In this document: positions 1-9,538 of the stretch, in pieces | How positions within the stretch are numbered: position 1 is the stretch's first letter | Layout: every line of letters begins with the position of its first letter | NCBI GenBank assembly: GCA_900078375.1 | Contig: FLQS01000005.1 | Location: forward strand, 95,270-159,269 | DNA length: 64,000 bases | From: an uncultured Mycobacterium sp. | Lineage (GTDB): Bacteria; Actinomycetota; Actinomycetes; Mycobacteriales; Mycobacteriaceae | Direction of reading: 5' to 3' | Program-made: the position numbers and the translations under genes | The notes under the pieces: generated by a model | Seen by the model: only the letters and a program-made list of their open reading frames with translations | Told to the model about the DNA's origin: nothing | Databases searched by the model: none

Positions 1-698
1 GGCGCGGCCACGTAGATGATGCGCTTGGACTGTTCGGTCATCAGGCTGCGCTGTTCGGCGGCGTTGGCCAGCTTGCCGAGAACCCACCCGACAGCGGGCC
101 CGACGATCACTGCGATGCCGATCTCGGGGACCGCCTCGGCCAGTGCGTGCATCGGCGGTTCGGAGTCGTCGGGCCCTGACGCCAGCGCCAGTGCGAAGAC
201 CAGCACCGGTGCGACGATCCCGTCCTTGTAGCCCGCCTCGACGTTGAGCAATTCACGCACCCGCTCGGGAATCCGTGCGTCGCGCAGTATTCGGGACGCG
301 GGCGCGAAATCGGTCGGCACTACGATGCAGGCGAGGACGAGAAGCACCGGCCAGGTGAACCCCGGTAGCAGCAGCCACCCCAACCCGAAGGCCAGGGCGA
401 TACTGAGCGGAAGCGCAATGCCCAGCAGTCGCAGCGCCGAGCGGGGATCGCGGCCCAACAGCCCACCGTGCACATCGGTGGCGTCGACGAACACCAGGAC
501 GGCCAGGATCAGCTCCGCGAGATGCTGGGCGACCTGAGAATTAAGCGTGTCGGCCACCGCGTGATAGGTGCCGTACTCGATGCCCGCCCCGACCACGATG
601 AGCAGGATCGGCGCGGTGATCCGGCCCCGCTGCATAGGTTCGGCGAGTAGCGACCAGATCGTCAGCACCAGCGAGAGCGCGATCAGGGACTGGACCAC
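1..698 (-). CDS. Cation/proton antiporter, CPA1-like (C-terminus off the left edge)
   Basis: The minus strand stays open from a GTG at 698 to the window edge, about 232 codons. It encodes a very hydrophobic protein with at least five membrane segments. Conserved polar stretches such as VPTDFAPASRIL and LLNVEAGYKDG sit where CPA1 (NhaP-type) exchangers have their ion-site and LEGESGLND-like motifs, so Na+(K+)/H+ exchange at the plasma membrane is the likely role. An in-frame TGA nine bases upstream forces the GTG start. The gene follows the P450 at 756-2051 on the same strand after a 57-base gap and may be co-transcribed with it. The C-terminal part is missing, so ion specificity cannot be judged. 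Confidence 0.75.
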   Translation of the reverse strand, partial: MVQSLIALSLVLTIWSLLAEPMQRGRITAPILLIVVGAGIEYGTYHAVADTLNSQVAQHLAELILAVLVFVDATDVHGGLLGRDPRSALRLLGIALPLSIALAFGLGWLLLPGFTWPVLLVLACIVVPTDFAPASRILRDARIPERVRELLNVEAGYKDGIVAPVLVFALALASGPDDSEPPMHALAEAVPEIGIAVIVGPAVGWVLGKLANAAEQRSLMTEQSKRIIYVAA

Positions 699-755
699 AG
701 GAAGGCATCATTCCCCAGTCGCGCGGTAGGTGCGCGTCGGGCAGCCGTGTCGGGC

Positions 756-2051
756 CTATCTGGACCTGACGGTGACCAGTGCGCCCTTGGCGGGGGCGAT
801 GGCCACTCCTCGGGACATCTGCTTTTCCCCGCGCGCGCCCGTCGGGCTGATGGTGTGGTCGCGCAGCAGGGTTCGCAACACCACCCGCATCTCCATGTTC
901 GCGAACGCGGCGCCGATGCAGCGGCGGATGCCCCCGCCGTAGGGAATCCATTCCGCCGGATCGGGCGAGCGGGACAGGAACCGGTCCGGATCGAACCGGC
1001 CGGCGTCGGGGAAGACGGCGTCATCGGCGTGCACGAGCCCGATGCTCGCCACGATGGTCAGCCCCTGCGGGATGGTCCACGGGCCAAGGGTCAGCGCGGG
1101 CGCCGTCACCTGCCGGAACGTCACGTCGATCACCGGCCGGGTGCGCTGGACCTCGAGGATGGTGGCGGTCAGTAACGCATCCGATCCTGCGTCGAGGTCA
1201 GCGACCAGCCGGCCCAGCAGTACCGGATGTCGTTGCAGCCGTTCCACCGCCCAGGCCAGCGTGGTGGCGGTCGTCTCGTGGCCGGCCGCGAGCAGGGTGA
1301 TCAACTCGTCGGCGATTTCGGCGCGCGTCATCGGCGAACCGTCTTCGTAGCGGCTGCCCAGCATCAGCGCCAGAACGTCGTCGCGGGATTCGAGATCGGG
1401 ATCGGCCAGCGCCTTCTCGATCAGCCGGCCGACGATCTCATCGTACTCGCGACGGTAGCTGCCGAATCGCCCCCACGGACTCCAACGTCCCCAATCCCAT
1501 TGGGGCACAGGGATGAGCGAGAGTTTGGATCCGAGTTGGATTGCCGCCGGCAGCAATTCCCGTAGCCGGGTGAACTCCTCGCCGTCCGCCCCGAACACCG
1601 CCCGCAGGATGACGTTCAGCGTGATGCGCATCATCGAGGGCAACGCCGCGAACGCGCGGTCGGCGGGCCAGGTGCCGAATTCGGTGACGGCTTCGCGTTC
1701 GACGATGGCCTCATAGGCTCCCAGCCGCCGTCCGTTGAACGGCGGTGTCAGCAGCTTGCGGTGCGCGCGATGGCGCGGACCCGCCAGCGCGAACATCGAA
1801 TTGGGGCCCATGACACGGCCGAGGTTGGCGTCGGTCGTGTCGGCGACGTCGGCGCCGGCCGTGAAGAGCTGGCGGATCTGGCCCGGGTCGCTGAGCACGA
1901 CGACACGACCGAAGATCGGCAGATTGAGGGTGAAGGCGGAGCCGTAGCGGCGCCGCACGATGTGCAGGGCGGTCCGGCGGTCGGCCACCGCGATCGCGGC
2001 TTGAAGCGCCCGAGGGATCGGCGGAGCGGGCGGCAACACGGTTGTCGGCAC
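756..2051 (-). CDS. Cytochrome P450, CYP138-like
   Basis: This 431-residue protein is a full-length bacterial class I P450. Visible landmarks are the I-helix AAGHETTATT, the ExxR motif in ILEVQRTR, and the heme-ligand loop PYGGGIRRCIGAAFANME near residue 385. The N-terminal half (RYGSAFTLNLPIFGRVVVL) and the loop GGIRRCIGAAFANMEM closely resemble M. tuberculosis CYP138 as I remember it. That is family-level evidence only, so no symbol is given. Members of the CYP136-138 group have no firmly established substrate. The start is a GTG at 2051. It probably depends on a ferredoxin encoded elsewhere, since none is adjacent. It lies between pepC and the antiporter on the same strand. Confidence 0.85.
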   Translation of the reverse strand: MPTTVLPPAPPIPRALQAAIAVADRRTALHIVRRRYGSAFTLNLPIFGRVVVLSDPGQIRQLFTAGADVADTTDANLGRVMGPNSMFALAGPRHRAHRKLLTPPFNGRRLGAYEAIVEREAVTEFGTWPADRAFAALPSMMRITLNVILRAVFGADGEEFTRLRELLPAAIQLGSKLSLIPVPQWDWGRWSPWGRFGSYRREYDEIVGRLIEKALADPDLESRDDVLALMLGSRYEDGSPMTRAEIADELITLLAAGHETTATTLAWAVERLQRHPVLLGRLVADLDAGSDALLTATILEVQRTRPVIDVTFRQVTAPALTLGPWTIPQGLTIVASIGLVHADDAVFPDAGRFDPDRFLSRSPDPAEWIPYGGGIRRCIGAAFANMEMRVVLRTLLRDHTISPTGARGEKQMSRGVAIAPAKGALVTVRSR

Positions 2052-2120
2052 CGGCGGATGATAGGCGGTGGCGGCGTTTCGCGGCCGTCCGGAAAGCGTC
2101 TAGTGGATGAACGCAGCCGC

Positions 2121-3410
2121 TTAGGCCGGTGACAAAAACGCCTGCAGCGCAGCCGCATACGCACTGACGTCGGCCGCACCCATCAGCTCGCGGGCGGAGT
2201 GCATGGCCAGCTGGGCCGCACCGACGTCCACGGTGGGGATACCGGTCCGCGCCGAGGTCATCGGCCCGATGGTCGAGCCGCACGGCAGATCGGCGCGGTG
2301 CTCGTAGCGCTGCAGCGGCACGCCGGCCTGCCTGCAGGCCAGTTCGAAGGCGGCCGCGGTCCGGCCGTCGGTGGCGTAGCGCAGGTTCGGCTGCACCTTG
2401 AGCACCGGTCCACCGTTGACCGCGATCAGGTGCCCGGGTTCGTGGCGGTCGGGGTAGTTGGGGTGTGTCGCGTGGGCCATATCGCCGGAGGCCACCATCG
2501 ACGCCGTCAGCAGGCGCAAGAAGTCCTCCCGGTCGCCGCGGGCGGCAAGGACGATGCGCTCCAGCGTCGTCAGCAGCAGATCGGACTGTGCGCCGTGATC
2601 GGAGGTCGAGCCGACTTCCTCGTGGTCGAACAGGGCCAGCACCGGCAGAGTGCCGCGCGGTTCGGCGGCCAGGAACGCCTCCAGCCCGGCGTAGCAGGTG
2701 CCCTGGTTGTCCAGCCTGGGGGCGCTGACGAATTGATCGGCGACTCCGGTGAGCGTCGACGGGGTCAGGTCGTGGGTCATCAGATCGGCCGACAGCAGGT
2801 CGGCCGCGGGCACCCCGGCCCATTCGGCGGCGTAGTCGAGGAAGGCCCGTGGTTCGGCCCCCAGACCCCACACCGCGTTGACATGACGCTGGGGATCGAG
2901 CTTGACCGCCGCACGGTCCTCGGCGAGGTGGATGGCCAGCTGCGGCACCCGCAGGATCGGCTCGTCGATGCGGACCAACCGGTGCGACACGCCACCGACC
3001 GCATCGGGGTCGCGGAACGACAGCCGGCCGCTGATCCCGAGGTCGCGATCCAGCCAGGAGTTGAGCCACGCCCCGCCATAGGGTTCCAGGGCGACGACCT
3101 GCCAGCCGGCCACCACCCGGTCCGGATGCTGCTTGACGCGCAGGTTGGGGCTGTCGGTGTGGCCGCCGATGATGCGGAACGGCCGATGAGGAGTGTCGGC
3201 GTCGTTGTGCTCGGGGTTCTCCCATGCGACCAGCGACCCGGCCCGCACCGTGAAGTACCGACCGGCCCCGTCCGGCCACCGATCGGTCTCGGCCAGCTCG
3301 GTGTACCCGGCGGCCTGCAGGCGCTGCGCCACCGTATGGCAGACGTGGAAGGGTGACGGCGACGCGTCGATGAACTCGCACAACCCGTGCGCACTGGCAC
3401 CTGTGGACAT
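2121..3410 (-). CDS. pepC: M18-family aminopeptidase PepC
   Basis: This cytosolic zinc aminopeptidase of about 429 residues trims N-terminal amino acids from peptides. Family M18 metal-site motifs are visible: [20 protein letters not shown] and the C-terminal [14 protein letters not shown]. Length and sequence match the Rv0800-type protein of mycobacteria. I chose the ATG at 3410 ([13 protein letters not shown]) because the family begins close to [17 protein letters not shown]. Two more in-frame ATGs lie slightly upstream, up to 3434. It is divergent from the DyP gene, with about 40 bases between the starts, so both promoters share a very small region. Confidence 0.92.
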   Translation of the reverse strand: MSTGASAHGLCEFIDASPSPFHVCHTVAQRLQAAGYTELAETDRWPDGAGRYFTVRAGSLVAWENPEHNDADTPHRPFRIIGGHTDSPNLRVKQHPDRVVAGWQVVALEPYGGAWLNSWLDRDLGISGRLSFRDPDAVGGVSHRLVRIDEPILRVPQLAIHLAEDRAAVKLDPQRHVNAVWGLGAEPRAFLDYAAEWAGVPAADLLSADLMTHDLTPSTLTGVADQFVSAPRLDNQGTCYAGLEAFLAAEPRGTLPVLALFDHEEVGSTSDHGAQSDLLLTTLERIVLAARGDREDFLRLLTASMVASGDMAHATHPNYPDRHEPGHLIAVNGGPVLKVQPNLRYATDGRTAAAFELACRQAGVPLQRYEHRADLPCGSTIGPMTSARTGIPTVDVGAAQLAMHSARELMGAADVSAYAAALQAFLSPA

Positions 3411-3449
3411 GATCACCATCATCGCCGACATCATTTTCGTTAGGGTCAG

Positions 3450-4475
3450 ATGGTGCCCTCCCCGCTACCCCAACCGGTACTGGCTCCCCTGACACCCGCC
3501 GCGATCTTTTTGGTGGCCACCATCGACGAGGGCGGCGAAGCCGCCGTGCACGACGCGTTGCCCGATCTGGGCGGCCTGGTCCGGGCGATCGGGTTTCGCG
3601 ATCCGTTGAAGAATCTCTCGCTGGTGACGTCGATCGGGTCCGACGCGTGGGATCGGTTGTTCGCCGGGCCGCGCCCGGCGGGTCTGCACCCGTTCGTCGA
3701 GCTGCACGGTGCCCGCCACCACGCCCCGTCCACGCCGGGTGACCTGTTGTTCCACATTCGCGCCGAGACTCTCGACGTCTGCTTCGAGCTGGCCGGCCGG
3801 GTGGTCAAGGCGATGGCCGGGGCGATCACGATCGTCGACGAGGTGCACGGTTTCAAGTTCTTCGACAACCGCGATCTGCTCGGTTTCGTCGACGGCACCG
3901 AGAATCCGGACGGCCCGCAGGCCCTCAGCGCCACCGAGATCGGCGACGAGGACCCGGATTTCGCCGGTGGTTGCTATGTCCACGTGCAGAAGTACGTCCA
4001 CGACATGACCTCGTGGGAGTCGCTGTCGGTGACCGAGCAAGAGAATGTCATCGGCCGCAGCAAGCTCGAGGACATCGAGATGGCCGACGCCGTGAAGCCG
4101 GCCAACTCGCACATCGCGCTCAACGTGCTCGAGGACGCCGACGGCAATGAGCTCAAGATCGTACGGGCCAACATGCCGTTCGGTGAGGTCGGCACGGGCG
4201 AGTACGGCACGTACTACATCGGCTACTCGCGCTCGCCCGACGTGACCGAGCGGATGTTGCAGAACATGTTCATCGGCGACCCGCCGGGCAACACCGACCG
4301 CATCCTCGACTTCTCCACCGCCCTGACCGGCACGATGTTCTTCACCCCCATCGTCGATTTCCTGAACGACCCTCCGCCGAGACCGGGCTTCGGCGAGACC
4401 GAGGCGGCTCCCCCGGCACCAGCCACCACCGCCGACGGATCGTTGGCGATCGGCAGCCTGAAAGGACAGTCCTGA
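3450..4475 (+). CDS. dyp: Dyp-type heme peroxidase with encapsulin cargo peptide
   Basis: The 341-residue protein carries the DyP signature GFVDGTENP, the proximal-histidine region [10 protein letters not shown], and [12 protein letters not shown]. It oxidises bulky organics with H2O2. The last residues, [11 protein letters not shown], follow a Pro/Ala-rich linker and match the encapsulation signal (SLxIGSLKG) that docks DyP inside encapsulin shells. The next gene is the shell protein, overlapping by one base, which supports co-expression. ATG 3450 is followed immediately by GTG 3453. A TAGGGT (-10-like) at 3441-3446 would place transcription start at about 3452-3453, so a leaderless GTG start at 3453 is possible. 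Confidence 0.95.
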   Translation: MVPSPLPQPVLAPLTPAAIFLVATIDEGGEAAVHDALPDLGGLVRAIGFRDPLKNLSLVTSIGSDAWDRLFAGPRPAGLHPFVELHGARHHAPSTPGDLLFHIRAETLDVCFELAGRVVKAMAGAITIVDEVHGFKFFDNRDLLGFVDGTENPDGPQALSATEIGDEDPDFAGGCYVHVQKYVHDMTSWESLSVTEQENVIGRSKLEDIEMADAVKPANSHIALNVLEDADGNELKIVRANMPFGEVGTGEYGTYYIGYSRSPDVTERMLQNMFIGDPPGNTDRILDFSTALTGTMFFTPIVDFLNDPPPRPGFGETEAAPPAPATTADGSLAIGSLKGQS

Positions 4476-5272
4476 TGAACAACCTCTACCGCGAGCTCGC
4501 TCCGATCACCGAATCCGCCTGGAGCGAAATCGAATTGGAGGCAACCCGGACGTTCAAGCGACACATCGCCGGTCGTCGCGTCGTCGATGTCAGTGAGCCG
4601 GGCGGGCCGGTGACGGCGGCGATCAGCACCGGCCACCTGCTCGACGTGTCGGCGCCTGGCGACGGCGTGGTGGCCCACCTTCGGGAATCCAAGCCGCTGG
4701 TACGACTTCGGGTGCCGTTCGCGGTGTCGCGCGCCGCGATCGACGACGTGGAGCGCGGCGCGCAGGACTCCGACTGGGATCCGGTCAAGGACGCCGCCAA
4801 GAAGCTGGCGTTCATCGAGGATCGCGCGATCTTCGAGGGCTACTCGGCGGCGTCGATCGACGGGATCCGCAGCTGCAGCTCCAACCCGGCGCTGGCGCTG
4901 CCCGAGGATGCCCGCGAATATCCCGACGTCTTCGCCCAGGCTCTCTCGGAGCTGCGACTCGCCGGTGTGGACGGACCCTACTCGGTGCTGCTGTCGGCCG
5001 ACGCCTACACCAAAGTCAGCGAGACCACCGAGCACGGCTATCCGATCCGCGAGCACCTCACCCGGCTGGTGGATGGCGAGATCATCTGGGCGCCCGCCAT
5101 CGACGGGGCGTTCCTGCTGAGCACCCGCGGCGGGGATTTCGACCTTCAGCTGGGCACCGATGTCGCGATCGGGTACCTGAGCCACGATGCCGACACCGTG
5201 CAGCTGTACCTGGAGGAGACGCTGACGTTCCTCTGCTACACCGCCGAGGCGTCGGTCGCGCTGACTACCTAA
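4475..5272 (+). CDS. cfp29: Encapsulin nanocompartment shell protein (Cfp29/linocin-like)
   Basis: The 265-residue protein opens with [15 protein letters not shown], the classic start of mycobacterial Cfp29, and has the length of a family 1 encapsulin with HK97 capsid fold. It self-assembles into a protein cage that loads cargo through C-terminal peptides. The upstream DyP bears such a peptide, and its stop TGA shares a base with this ATG. A ribosome site (AAAGGA) precedes the start inside the dyp tail. Together the pair forms a peroxidase nanocompartment linked in mycobacteria to oxidative-stress defence. The 3' end overlaps the convergent purQ by four bases. Confidence 0.95.
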   Translation: MNNLYRELAPITESAWSEIELEATRTFKRHIAGRRVVDVSEPGGPVTAAISTGHLLDVSAPGDGVVAHLRESKPLVRLRVPFAVSRAAIDDVERGAQDSDWDPVKDAAKKLAFIEDRAIFEGYSAASIDGIRSCSSNPALALPEDAREYPDVFAQALSELRLAGVDGPYSVLLSADAYTKVSETTEHGYPIREHLTRLVDGEIIWAPAIDGAFLLSTRGGDFDLQLGTDVAIGYLSHDADTVQLYLEETLTFLCYTAEASVALTT

Positions 5273-5946
5273 GAGGCGGCTAGCACCGCGTCGAGTGCGG
5301 AGTAGAACAGACCGAGCCCGTCGTCGGACGGGCCGGTCAGGGCTTCAGTGGCGTGCTCGGGGTGCGGCATCAGCCCGACGACCCGACCGTTGGCCGAGCT
5401 GACGCCGGCGATATCGCGCATCGAGCCGTTGGGGTTGTCGGCGTAGCGGAACACCACGCGGCCCTCGCCCTCGAGTTCGTCGAGCACGGCGTCGCTGGCC
5501 ACGTAGCGGCCCTCACCGGACTTCAGCGGCACCAGCAGCTCGGCACCCGACTCGTAGCGCGACGTCCACGCGCTGGTGATCGAGTCCACCGTCAGCCACA
5601 CGTCGCGGCAGACAAAGTGCAGGCCGGCATTGCGGGTCAGCGCGCCGGGCAGCAGCCCGGCCTCGCACAGCACCTGGAATCCGTTGCAGATGCCCAGCAC
5701 CGGCAGGCCGTTGCCGGCCGCGGTGACGACCTCACCCATGACGGGCGCGAACTTCGCGATCGCGCCGCAGCGCAGGTAGTCGCCATAGGAGAAACCCCCC
5801 GGCACCACGACAGCGTCGACGCCCTTGAGGTCGGCGTCACCGTGCCAGAGGCTGACGGCCTCGGCGCCGGCCAGCCGCACCGCGCGGGCGGCGTCGACGT
5901 CGTCGAGCGTGCCGGGGAAGGTGATGACCCCGATCCGTGCGCTCAC
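5269..5946 (-). CDS. purQ: Phosphoribosylformylglycinamidine synthase, glutaminase subunit
   Basis: PurQ (225 residues) hydrolyses glutamine and passes ammonia to PurL in step four of de novo purine synthesis, in a PurLSQ complex. It is a class I glutamine amidotransferase: the nucleophile elbow is GICNGFQVL, the His/Glu pair lies in MPHPEHAT, and the N-terminus [16 protein letters not shown] is typical. Its ATG overlaps the purS stop by four bases (ATGA), so the two subunits are translationally coupled. purL is not in this window. Confidence 0.97.
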   Translation of the reverse strand: MSARIGVITFPGTLDDVDAARAVRLAGAEAVSLWHGDADLKGVDAVVVPGGFSYGDYLRCGAIAKFAPVMGEVVTAAGNGLPVLGICNGFQVLCEAGLLPGALTRNAGLHFVCRDVWLTVDSITSAWTSRYESGAELLVPLKSGEGRYVASDAVLDELEGEGRVVFRYADNPNGSMRDIAGVSSANGRVVGLMPHPEHATEALTGPSDDGLGLFYSALDAVLAAS

Positions 5947-6182
5947 GCTTGCTCCCGGGTCACGGACCAGTCCTCGATGACGGTATTGGCCAGCAGCGAC
6001 TCGGCGATCTCGGCGAGTTCGGAATCACTGATCGAGTCGTCGACTTCGAGTTCGAATCGCTTGCCCTGCCGGACATCTGAGATACCGGCATGTCCCAGTC
6101 GGCCCAGTGCGCCGACGATCGCCTGCCCCTGGGGGTCGAGAATCTCGGCTTTGGGCATCACGTTGACCACCACACGGGCCAC
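5943..6182 (-). CDS. purS: Phosphoribosylformylglycinamidine synthase, PurS subunit
   Basis: PurS is a 79-residue structural subunit that bridges PurL and PurQ so that ammonia can be channelled. The sequence [15 protein letters not shown], followed by [12 protein letters not shown], is diagnostic. The GTG at 6182 was chosen because it has a good AGGAG ribosome site and gives the 79 residues known for mycobacterial PurS. Longer upstream readings are not supported. It is the first gene of the purS-purQ pair. Confidence 0.97.
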   Translation of the reverse strand: MARVVVNVMPKAEILDPQGQAIVGALGRLGHAGISDVRQGKRFELEVDDSISDSELAEIAESLLANTVIEDWSVTREQA

Positions 6183-6234
6183 GGGCTCTCCTGCTGACGT
6201 CGGGGAATGTTGCGGTGGTAACTCTACCGGCGGC

Positions 6235-6906
6235 TCACGGGCACGACCCGATGTAGGCGGTGCACAGCGGCGCGCCGAGCGCATCGAGCACAGTCTCGTC
6301 GGCTAACGCCGGCCACGCTGTCAGTGGCGGCGCGGTCGACCACAGCGCCAGCTCAGTGACCGTGCTGTTGGCGGGGCTGGCCACCAGGTATTGGTGCAGG
6401 ATCACCGGTCCGCCGACCACTGCGGCCATCCGGTCCTGCTGGTCGATGGTCAGCGAGGGTGAGGCCGTCGGGTTGGTGCGCTGGCAGGACCGCAGTGCGG
6501 CGACGGCGTGGTGAAAGACGTCGTCGGCGAGCTGGCCGCCCCGCCAGGTCTCCCCGCGCCAATGCATCACTGTCGCCTGCAGCTGCCACTGGCCGTCGGC
6601 GTTGACCACCGTCGCCCGTTCGGCGACGGCGTAGGCGCGCGGATCCTGGGCCACCGGCGGCGTGCCGCACAACTCCTCGAAACGGAACCGAGGAGCGGTG
6701 GCGGTCACCGCCACACCGGCCAGGCGCGGCCAGGTGTACCGGGCATTGAGCGGCATCGCCCACGGCGCGATCCACGCCGCGTCGGGGATGCGGTCACAAT
6801 TGGGTGGGCACAGGTCGGGTTCGGCGGCAGCGGGCGGCGCGACGGCGAGCCCGCAGGCCACCAGCATCACTGCGACGAGCCACCGCACGTTTTGCCGCCT
6901 CCCCAT
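6235..6906 (-). CDS. Secreted protein of unknown function upstream of purS
   Basis: This protein of about 223 residues starts with MGRRQNVRWLVAVMLVACG and a hydrophobic stretch ending in PPAAAEP, a convincing Sec signal peptide with cleavage after AAA. The mature part contains six cysteines, including a CPPNC pair near the new N-terminus and a C-terminal CTAYIGSC, suggesting disulfide bonds outside the cell. I do not recognise an enzymatic motif. ATG 6906 was preferred over an in-frame codon at 6948 because it puts the signal peptide at the very start. It diverges from the MBL-fold gene with 18 bases between the start codons. Confidence 0.75.
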   Translation of the reverse strand: MGRRQNVRWLVAVMLVACGLAVAPPAAAEPDLCPPNCDRIPDAAWIAPWAMPLNARYTWPRLAGVAVTATAPRFRFEELCGTPPVAQDPRAYAVAERATVVNADGQWQLQATVMHWRGETWRGGQLADDVFHHAVAALRSCQRTNPTASPSLTIDQQDRMAAVVGGPVILHQYLVASPANSTVTELALWSTAPPLTAWPALADETVLDALGAPLCTAYIGSCP

Positions 6907-6924
6907 GCGCGCACAATCGTAAAC

Positions 6925-7563
6925 ATGGAACTGACGCATTTCGGGCATTCATGTCTTCTCGCCGAGTTCGACGGCGCCACGCTGTTGTTCGACCCGGGGA
7001 ATTTCTCCCACGGTTTCGAGGGCGTGACCGGCCTGTCGGCGATCCTGATCACCCATCAACACCCCGACCACGCCGACCGGGAGCGGCTGCCCGCGCTGGT
7101 CGAGGCCAACCCGAACGCGGTGCTGTACGCCGATCCGGCGACCGCGGCCGAACTCGGTGAGCCCTGGCACGCGGTACACGTCGGCGATGCCTTGAACGTC
7201 GCCGGCCTGACGATCCGCGGGGTCGGCGGCCGGCACGCCGTCATCCATCCGGAGATCCCGGTGATCGACAACATCTCGTACCTGGTCGGCGACGCCGACC
7301 ATCCCGCCCGGCTCATGCATCCCGGCGACGCGTTGTTCGTGCCGGGCGAGCCGGTGGATGTGCTGGCCGCCCCGGCGGCTGCGCCGTGGATGCGGATCTC
7401 CGAGGCGGTCGACTACCTGCGGGCGGTGGCACCGGCGCATGCGGTCCCGATTCACCAGGGCATAGTGGCTCCGGAGGCGCGGGGAATCTACTACGGTCGG
7501 CTCACCGAGATGACCGACACCGACTTCCGGGTACTGCCGGAAGAGAGCTCGTTTCGGTTCTGA
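6925..7563 (+). CDS. Metallo-beta-lactamase-fold hydrolase
   Basis: The 212-residue protein has the MBL metal-binding motif THQHPDHAD at about residues 48-56 and further histidines in GGRHAVIH and the MHPGDALF loop. This gives the pattern of a single-domain dinuclear metal hydrolase of the UPF0173/UlaG-like group. It is cytosolic, with no signal peptide. The substrate cannot be told. ATG 6925 begins MELTHFGHSC, the canonical N-terminus. CACAAT at 6912-6917 followed by seven bases would make this start leaderless. Upstream in-frame extensions would overlap the divergent secreted-protein gene and are not supported. Confidence 0.85.
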   Translation: MELTHFGHSCLLAEFDGATLLFDPGNFSHGFEGVTGLSAILITHQHPDHADRERLPALVEANPNAVLYADPATAAELGEPWHAVHVGDALNVAGLTIRGVGGRHAVIHPEIPVIDNISYLVGDADHPARLMHPGDALFVPGEPVDVLAAPAAAPWMRISEAVDYLRAVAPAHAVPIHQGIVAPEARGIYYGRLTEMTDTDFRVLPEESSFRF

Positions 7564-7596
7564 GGTCGCAAGGCAGACAGGCGAATTGATCAGCTG

Positions 7597-7938
7597 ATGT
7601 TCGATAACTGGCGGGTGCGCCGACACGGGCAACCCTGTCAGGCGACCGTTGTACACGCGCAGCAGGCAGCCAAGATCGCGACCAACGACTACCGCAAGTA
7701 CCAATTCATCGTCGACGTCCACCCCGCGGGCGGCGAAGCGATCCGCGTCGAGATCATCGACACCTTCACCGTCGGAGGACTGAAACCCGCAGTGGGCGAC
7801 ATCGTCGGCGTGCGATGGGACGCCGCCGCCAAACGTGCCGTCTTCGACCTGGACGGCGACCCTCGCTACGACCTCAAGGCCCTTCGCGCGCAACAAGAGG
7901 CGCAGCGCCGACACCTACTCGACCAACCGCCGGACTAG
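7597..7938 (+). CDS. Conserved hypothetical protein, 113 residues
   Basis: A small soluble protein with no signal peptide and no membrane segment. The body (YQFIVDVHPAGGEAIRVEIID, then VGDIVGVRWD) looks like a beta-rich, OB-like fold seen in actinobacterial proteins of unknown function. I cannot assign an activity. It lies between the MBL hydrolase and an SDR on the same strand with short gaps (33 and 19 bases), consistent with one transcript. Confidence 0.7.
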   Translation: MFDNWRVRRHGQPCQATVVHAQQAAKIATNDYRKYQFIVDVHPAGGEAIRVEIIDTFTVGGLKPAVGDIVGVRWDAAAKRAVFDLDGDPRYDLKALRAQQEAQRRHLLDQPPD

Positions 7939-7957
7939 ACAACATGAGGAGAAACCT

Positions 7958-8758
7958 GTGAGCGCAACCGATCTCGAGAACCTGTTCGGCCTGTCCGGCA
8001 AGACCGCGTTGGTCACCGGCGGGAGCAGCGGCATCGGCGTGATGATCGCGCGCGGTCTGCTGCAGGCCGGTGCCAGCGTGATCATCAGTTCCCGCAAGGC
8101 CGACAAATGCGCGCAGGCCGTCGAGGAACTCTCCCAGTTCGGGGCGATCCGGGCCATTCCCGCGGACCTGTCGAAGCAGGAGGAGTGCAAGCGGCTGGCC
8201 GCCGAGGTCCTCGCCGACACCGACGAACTGCACATCCTGGTCAACAACGCCGGCGCGACGTGGGGGGAACCGCTGGAGTCGTTTCCGGCCTCGGCGTGGG
8301 ACAGGGTGCTCGACCTCAACGTGAAGTCGCCGTTCTGGATGGTGCAGGAGCTGGTGGGCGCGTTGCGCAAGGCCGGCACCCACGACGACCCCGCACGCGT
8401 GATCAACATCGGCAGCATCGACGGGATCCACGTCCCGGTCATGAACACGTACTCCTACTCGGCCAGCAAGGCCGCCCTGCATCAGTTGACCCGGGTGCTG
8501 GCCAAAGAACTTGGACCGCAACACATCACGGTGAACGCCGTGGCACCTGGCCCGTTCCAGTCGAAGATGATGGCCGCCACGCTCGATGCGTTCGGGGACG
8601 CGATCGCGGCCTCGTCACCGCTTCGGCGGATCGGCCGCGACGACGATATGGCCGGTATCGCGGTGTTCCTGGCCAGCCGGGCCGGCGCCTACGTGAATGG
8701 GGCGATCATCCCGATCGACGGTGGGATGGCGACGACGGCGAGTGGTTCAGGCCGCTAG
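7958..8758 (+). CDS. Short-chain dehydrogenase/reductase (RhlG-like)
   Basis: A classical SDR of 266 residues: nucleotide-binding TGGSSGIG, structural NNAG, catalytic Ser in INIGSIDG and the YSASK active site. The overall pattern resembles 3-oxoacyl reductases of the RhlG type, which use NADPH, but the substrate is unknown. The start is GTG 7958, preceded by GAGGAG at good spacing. It closes the rightward group begun by the MBL hydrolase and ends directly against the convergent DUF2334 gene. Confidence 0.88.
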   Translation: MSATDLENLFGLSGKTALVTGGSSGIGVMIARGLLQAGASVIISSRKADKCAQAVEELSQFGAIRAIPADLSKQEECKRLAAEVLADTDELHILVNNAGATWGEPLESFPASAWDRVLDLNVKSPFWMVQELVGALRKAGTHDDPARVINIGSIDGIHVPVMNTYSYSASKAALHQLTRVLAKELGPQHITVNAVAPGPFQSKMMAATLDAFGDAIAASSPLRRIGRDDDMAGIAVFLASRAGAYVNGAIIPIDGGMATTASGSGR

Positions 8759-9469
8759 CTAAGCCGCTGACGTGGCGGGGACCGCGGTGTCGGTTCCCCA
8801 GCGGTACACCGTCGGCGCGCAGCCGTGCATCAGGGCCAGATCGATCGCGTCGAGCATCGCCTGACGGGGGCCGACCTTGCCGAGTTGCCGTGCGGTGACA
8901 GCCAATCGGACGATGCCACCTCGTCGCGCGGTGCGCTCCGCGGAGAGCACCAGCGTGCGGCACCACCACGGTTCGGTCACGAAACCTTCACCGATTCCGA
9001 CCACTCGCGTGCGCACCGTCTCGCTGGCCACCAGGTCGGTGATGCCGTGCAGGTCGACGAGCAGCCGGAAGCCGTTGCGCGGCAAGACAAACTCCGTTCC
9101 CGGGGAGACCGTCCAACCCGGCGCCGCGAACAGCCGGGTCCGCAGGCCGACGTGTTCGAGGACCCGGTCGGCACCCATCAGCCGCAGGTTCGCCTCGTGC
9201 GCAGGCAGGGTGGCGAACTCCCCGCGGCGCTTCTTGGTGGCGGCCGCGTCGAATCCGTGCAGCACCACCGCGTCCCCTTTCGCGCGGCGGCTGGTCAGAA
9301 AGCTGATCGTCTGCGGGTCGGATTCCAGGCGGTAGCCGTCCTTCTGCCGTGGCGCGACCAGCAGCGACACCGGAACCTTGCGGGTATCCAGTGCGCCGCA
9401 GAACTCGGTGACGTCGCGCAACGTCCGGCCATTGATCCCGGACACCGACACGATGAGTTGTCCAGCCAC
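8759..9469 (-). CDS. DUF2334-like (polysaccharide-deacetylase fold) protein
   Basis: The 236-residue protein (SVSGINGRTLRDVTEFC, VVLHGFD, HEANLRLM) has the sequence pattern of DUF2334, a relative of NodB-type polysaccharide deacetylases. The family usually binds a metal through Asp/His residues; HGFD and AHEAN may provide these here. No signal peptide is visible, so it probably acts in the cytosol. It is convergent with the SDR and lies 69 bases downstream of the glutathione peroxidase gene on the same strand. Confidence 0.65.
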   Translation of the reverse strand: MAGQLIVSVSGINGRTLRDVTEFCGALDTRKVPVSLLVAPRQKDGYRLESDPQTISFLTSRRAKGDAVVLHGFDAAATKKRRGEFATLPAHEANLRLMGADRVLEHVGLRTRLFAAPGWTVSPGTEFVLPRNGFRLLVDLHGITDLVASETVRTRVVGIGEGFVTEPWWCRTLVLSAERTARRGGIVRLAVTARQLGKVGPRQAMLDAIDLALMHGCAPTVYRWGTDTAVPATSAA

Positions 9470-9538
9470 CTTCGCAGGGTGGCAATTTCAGGTGTCCATA
9501 CGGTGACCGCCACCAAGATGTCAGGCGTCTATCGGTGT

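Noticed and set aside
1711..3495. A 594-codon open frame on the minus strand overlapping the P450 and pepC.
   Set aside because: It is a GC-rich shadow frame, very Arg/Gly/Pro-rich, running through two well-recognised genes in other frames.
6508..6924. Upstream extension of the MBL-fold gene.
   Set aside because: It runs across the divergent signal-peptide gene; the motif-bearing protein begins at the ATG at 6925.
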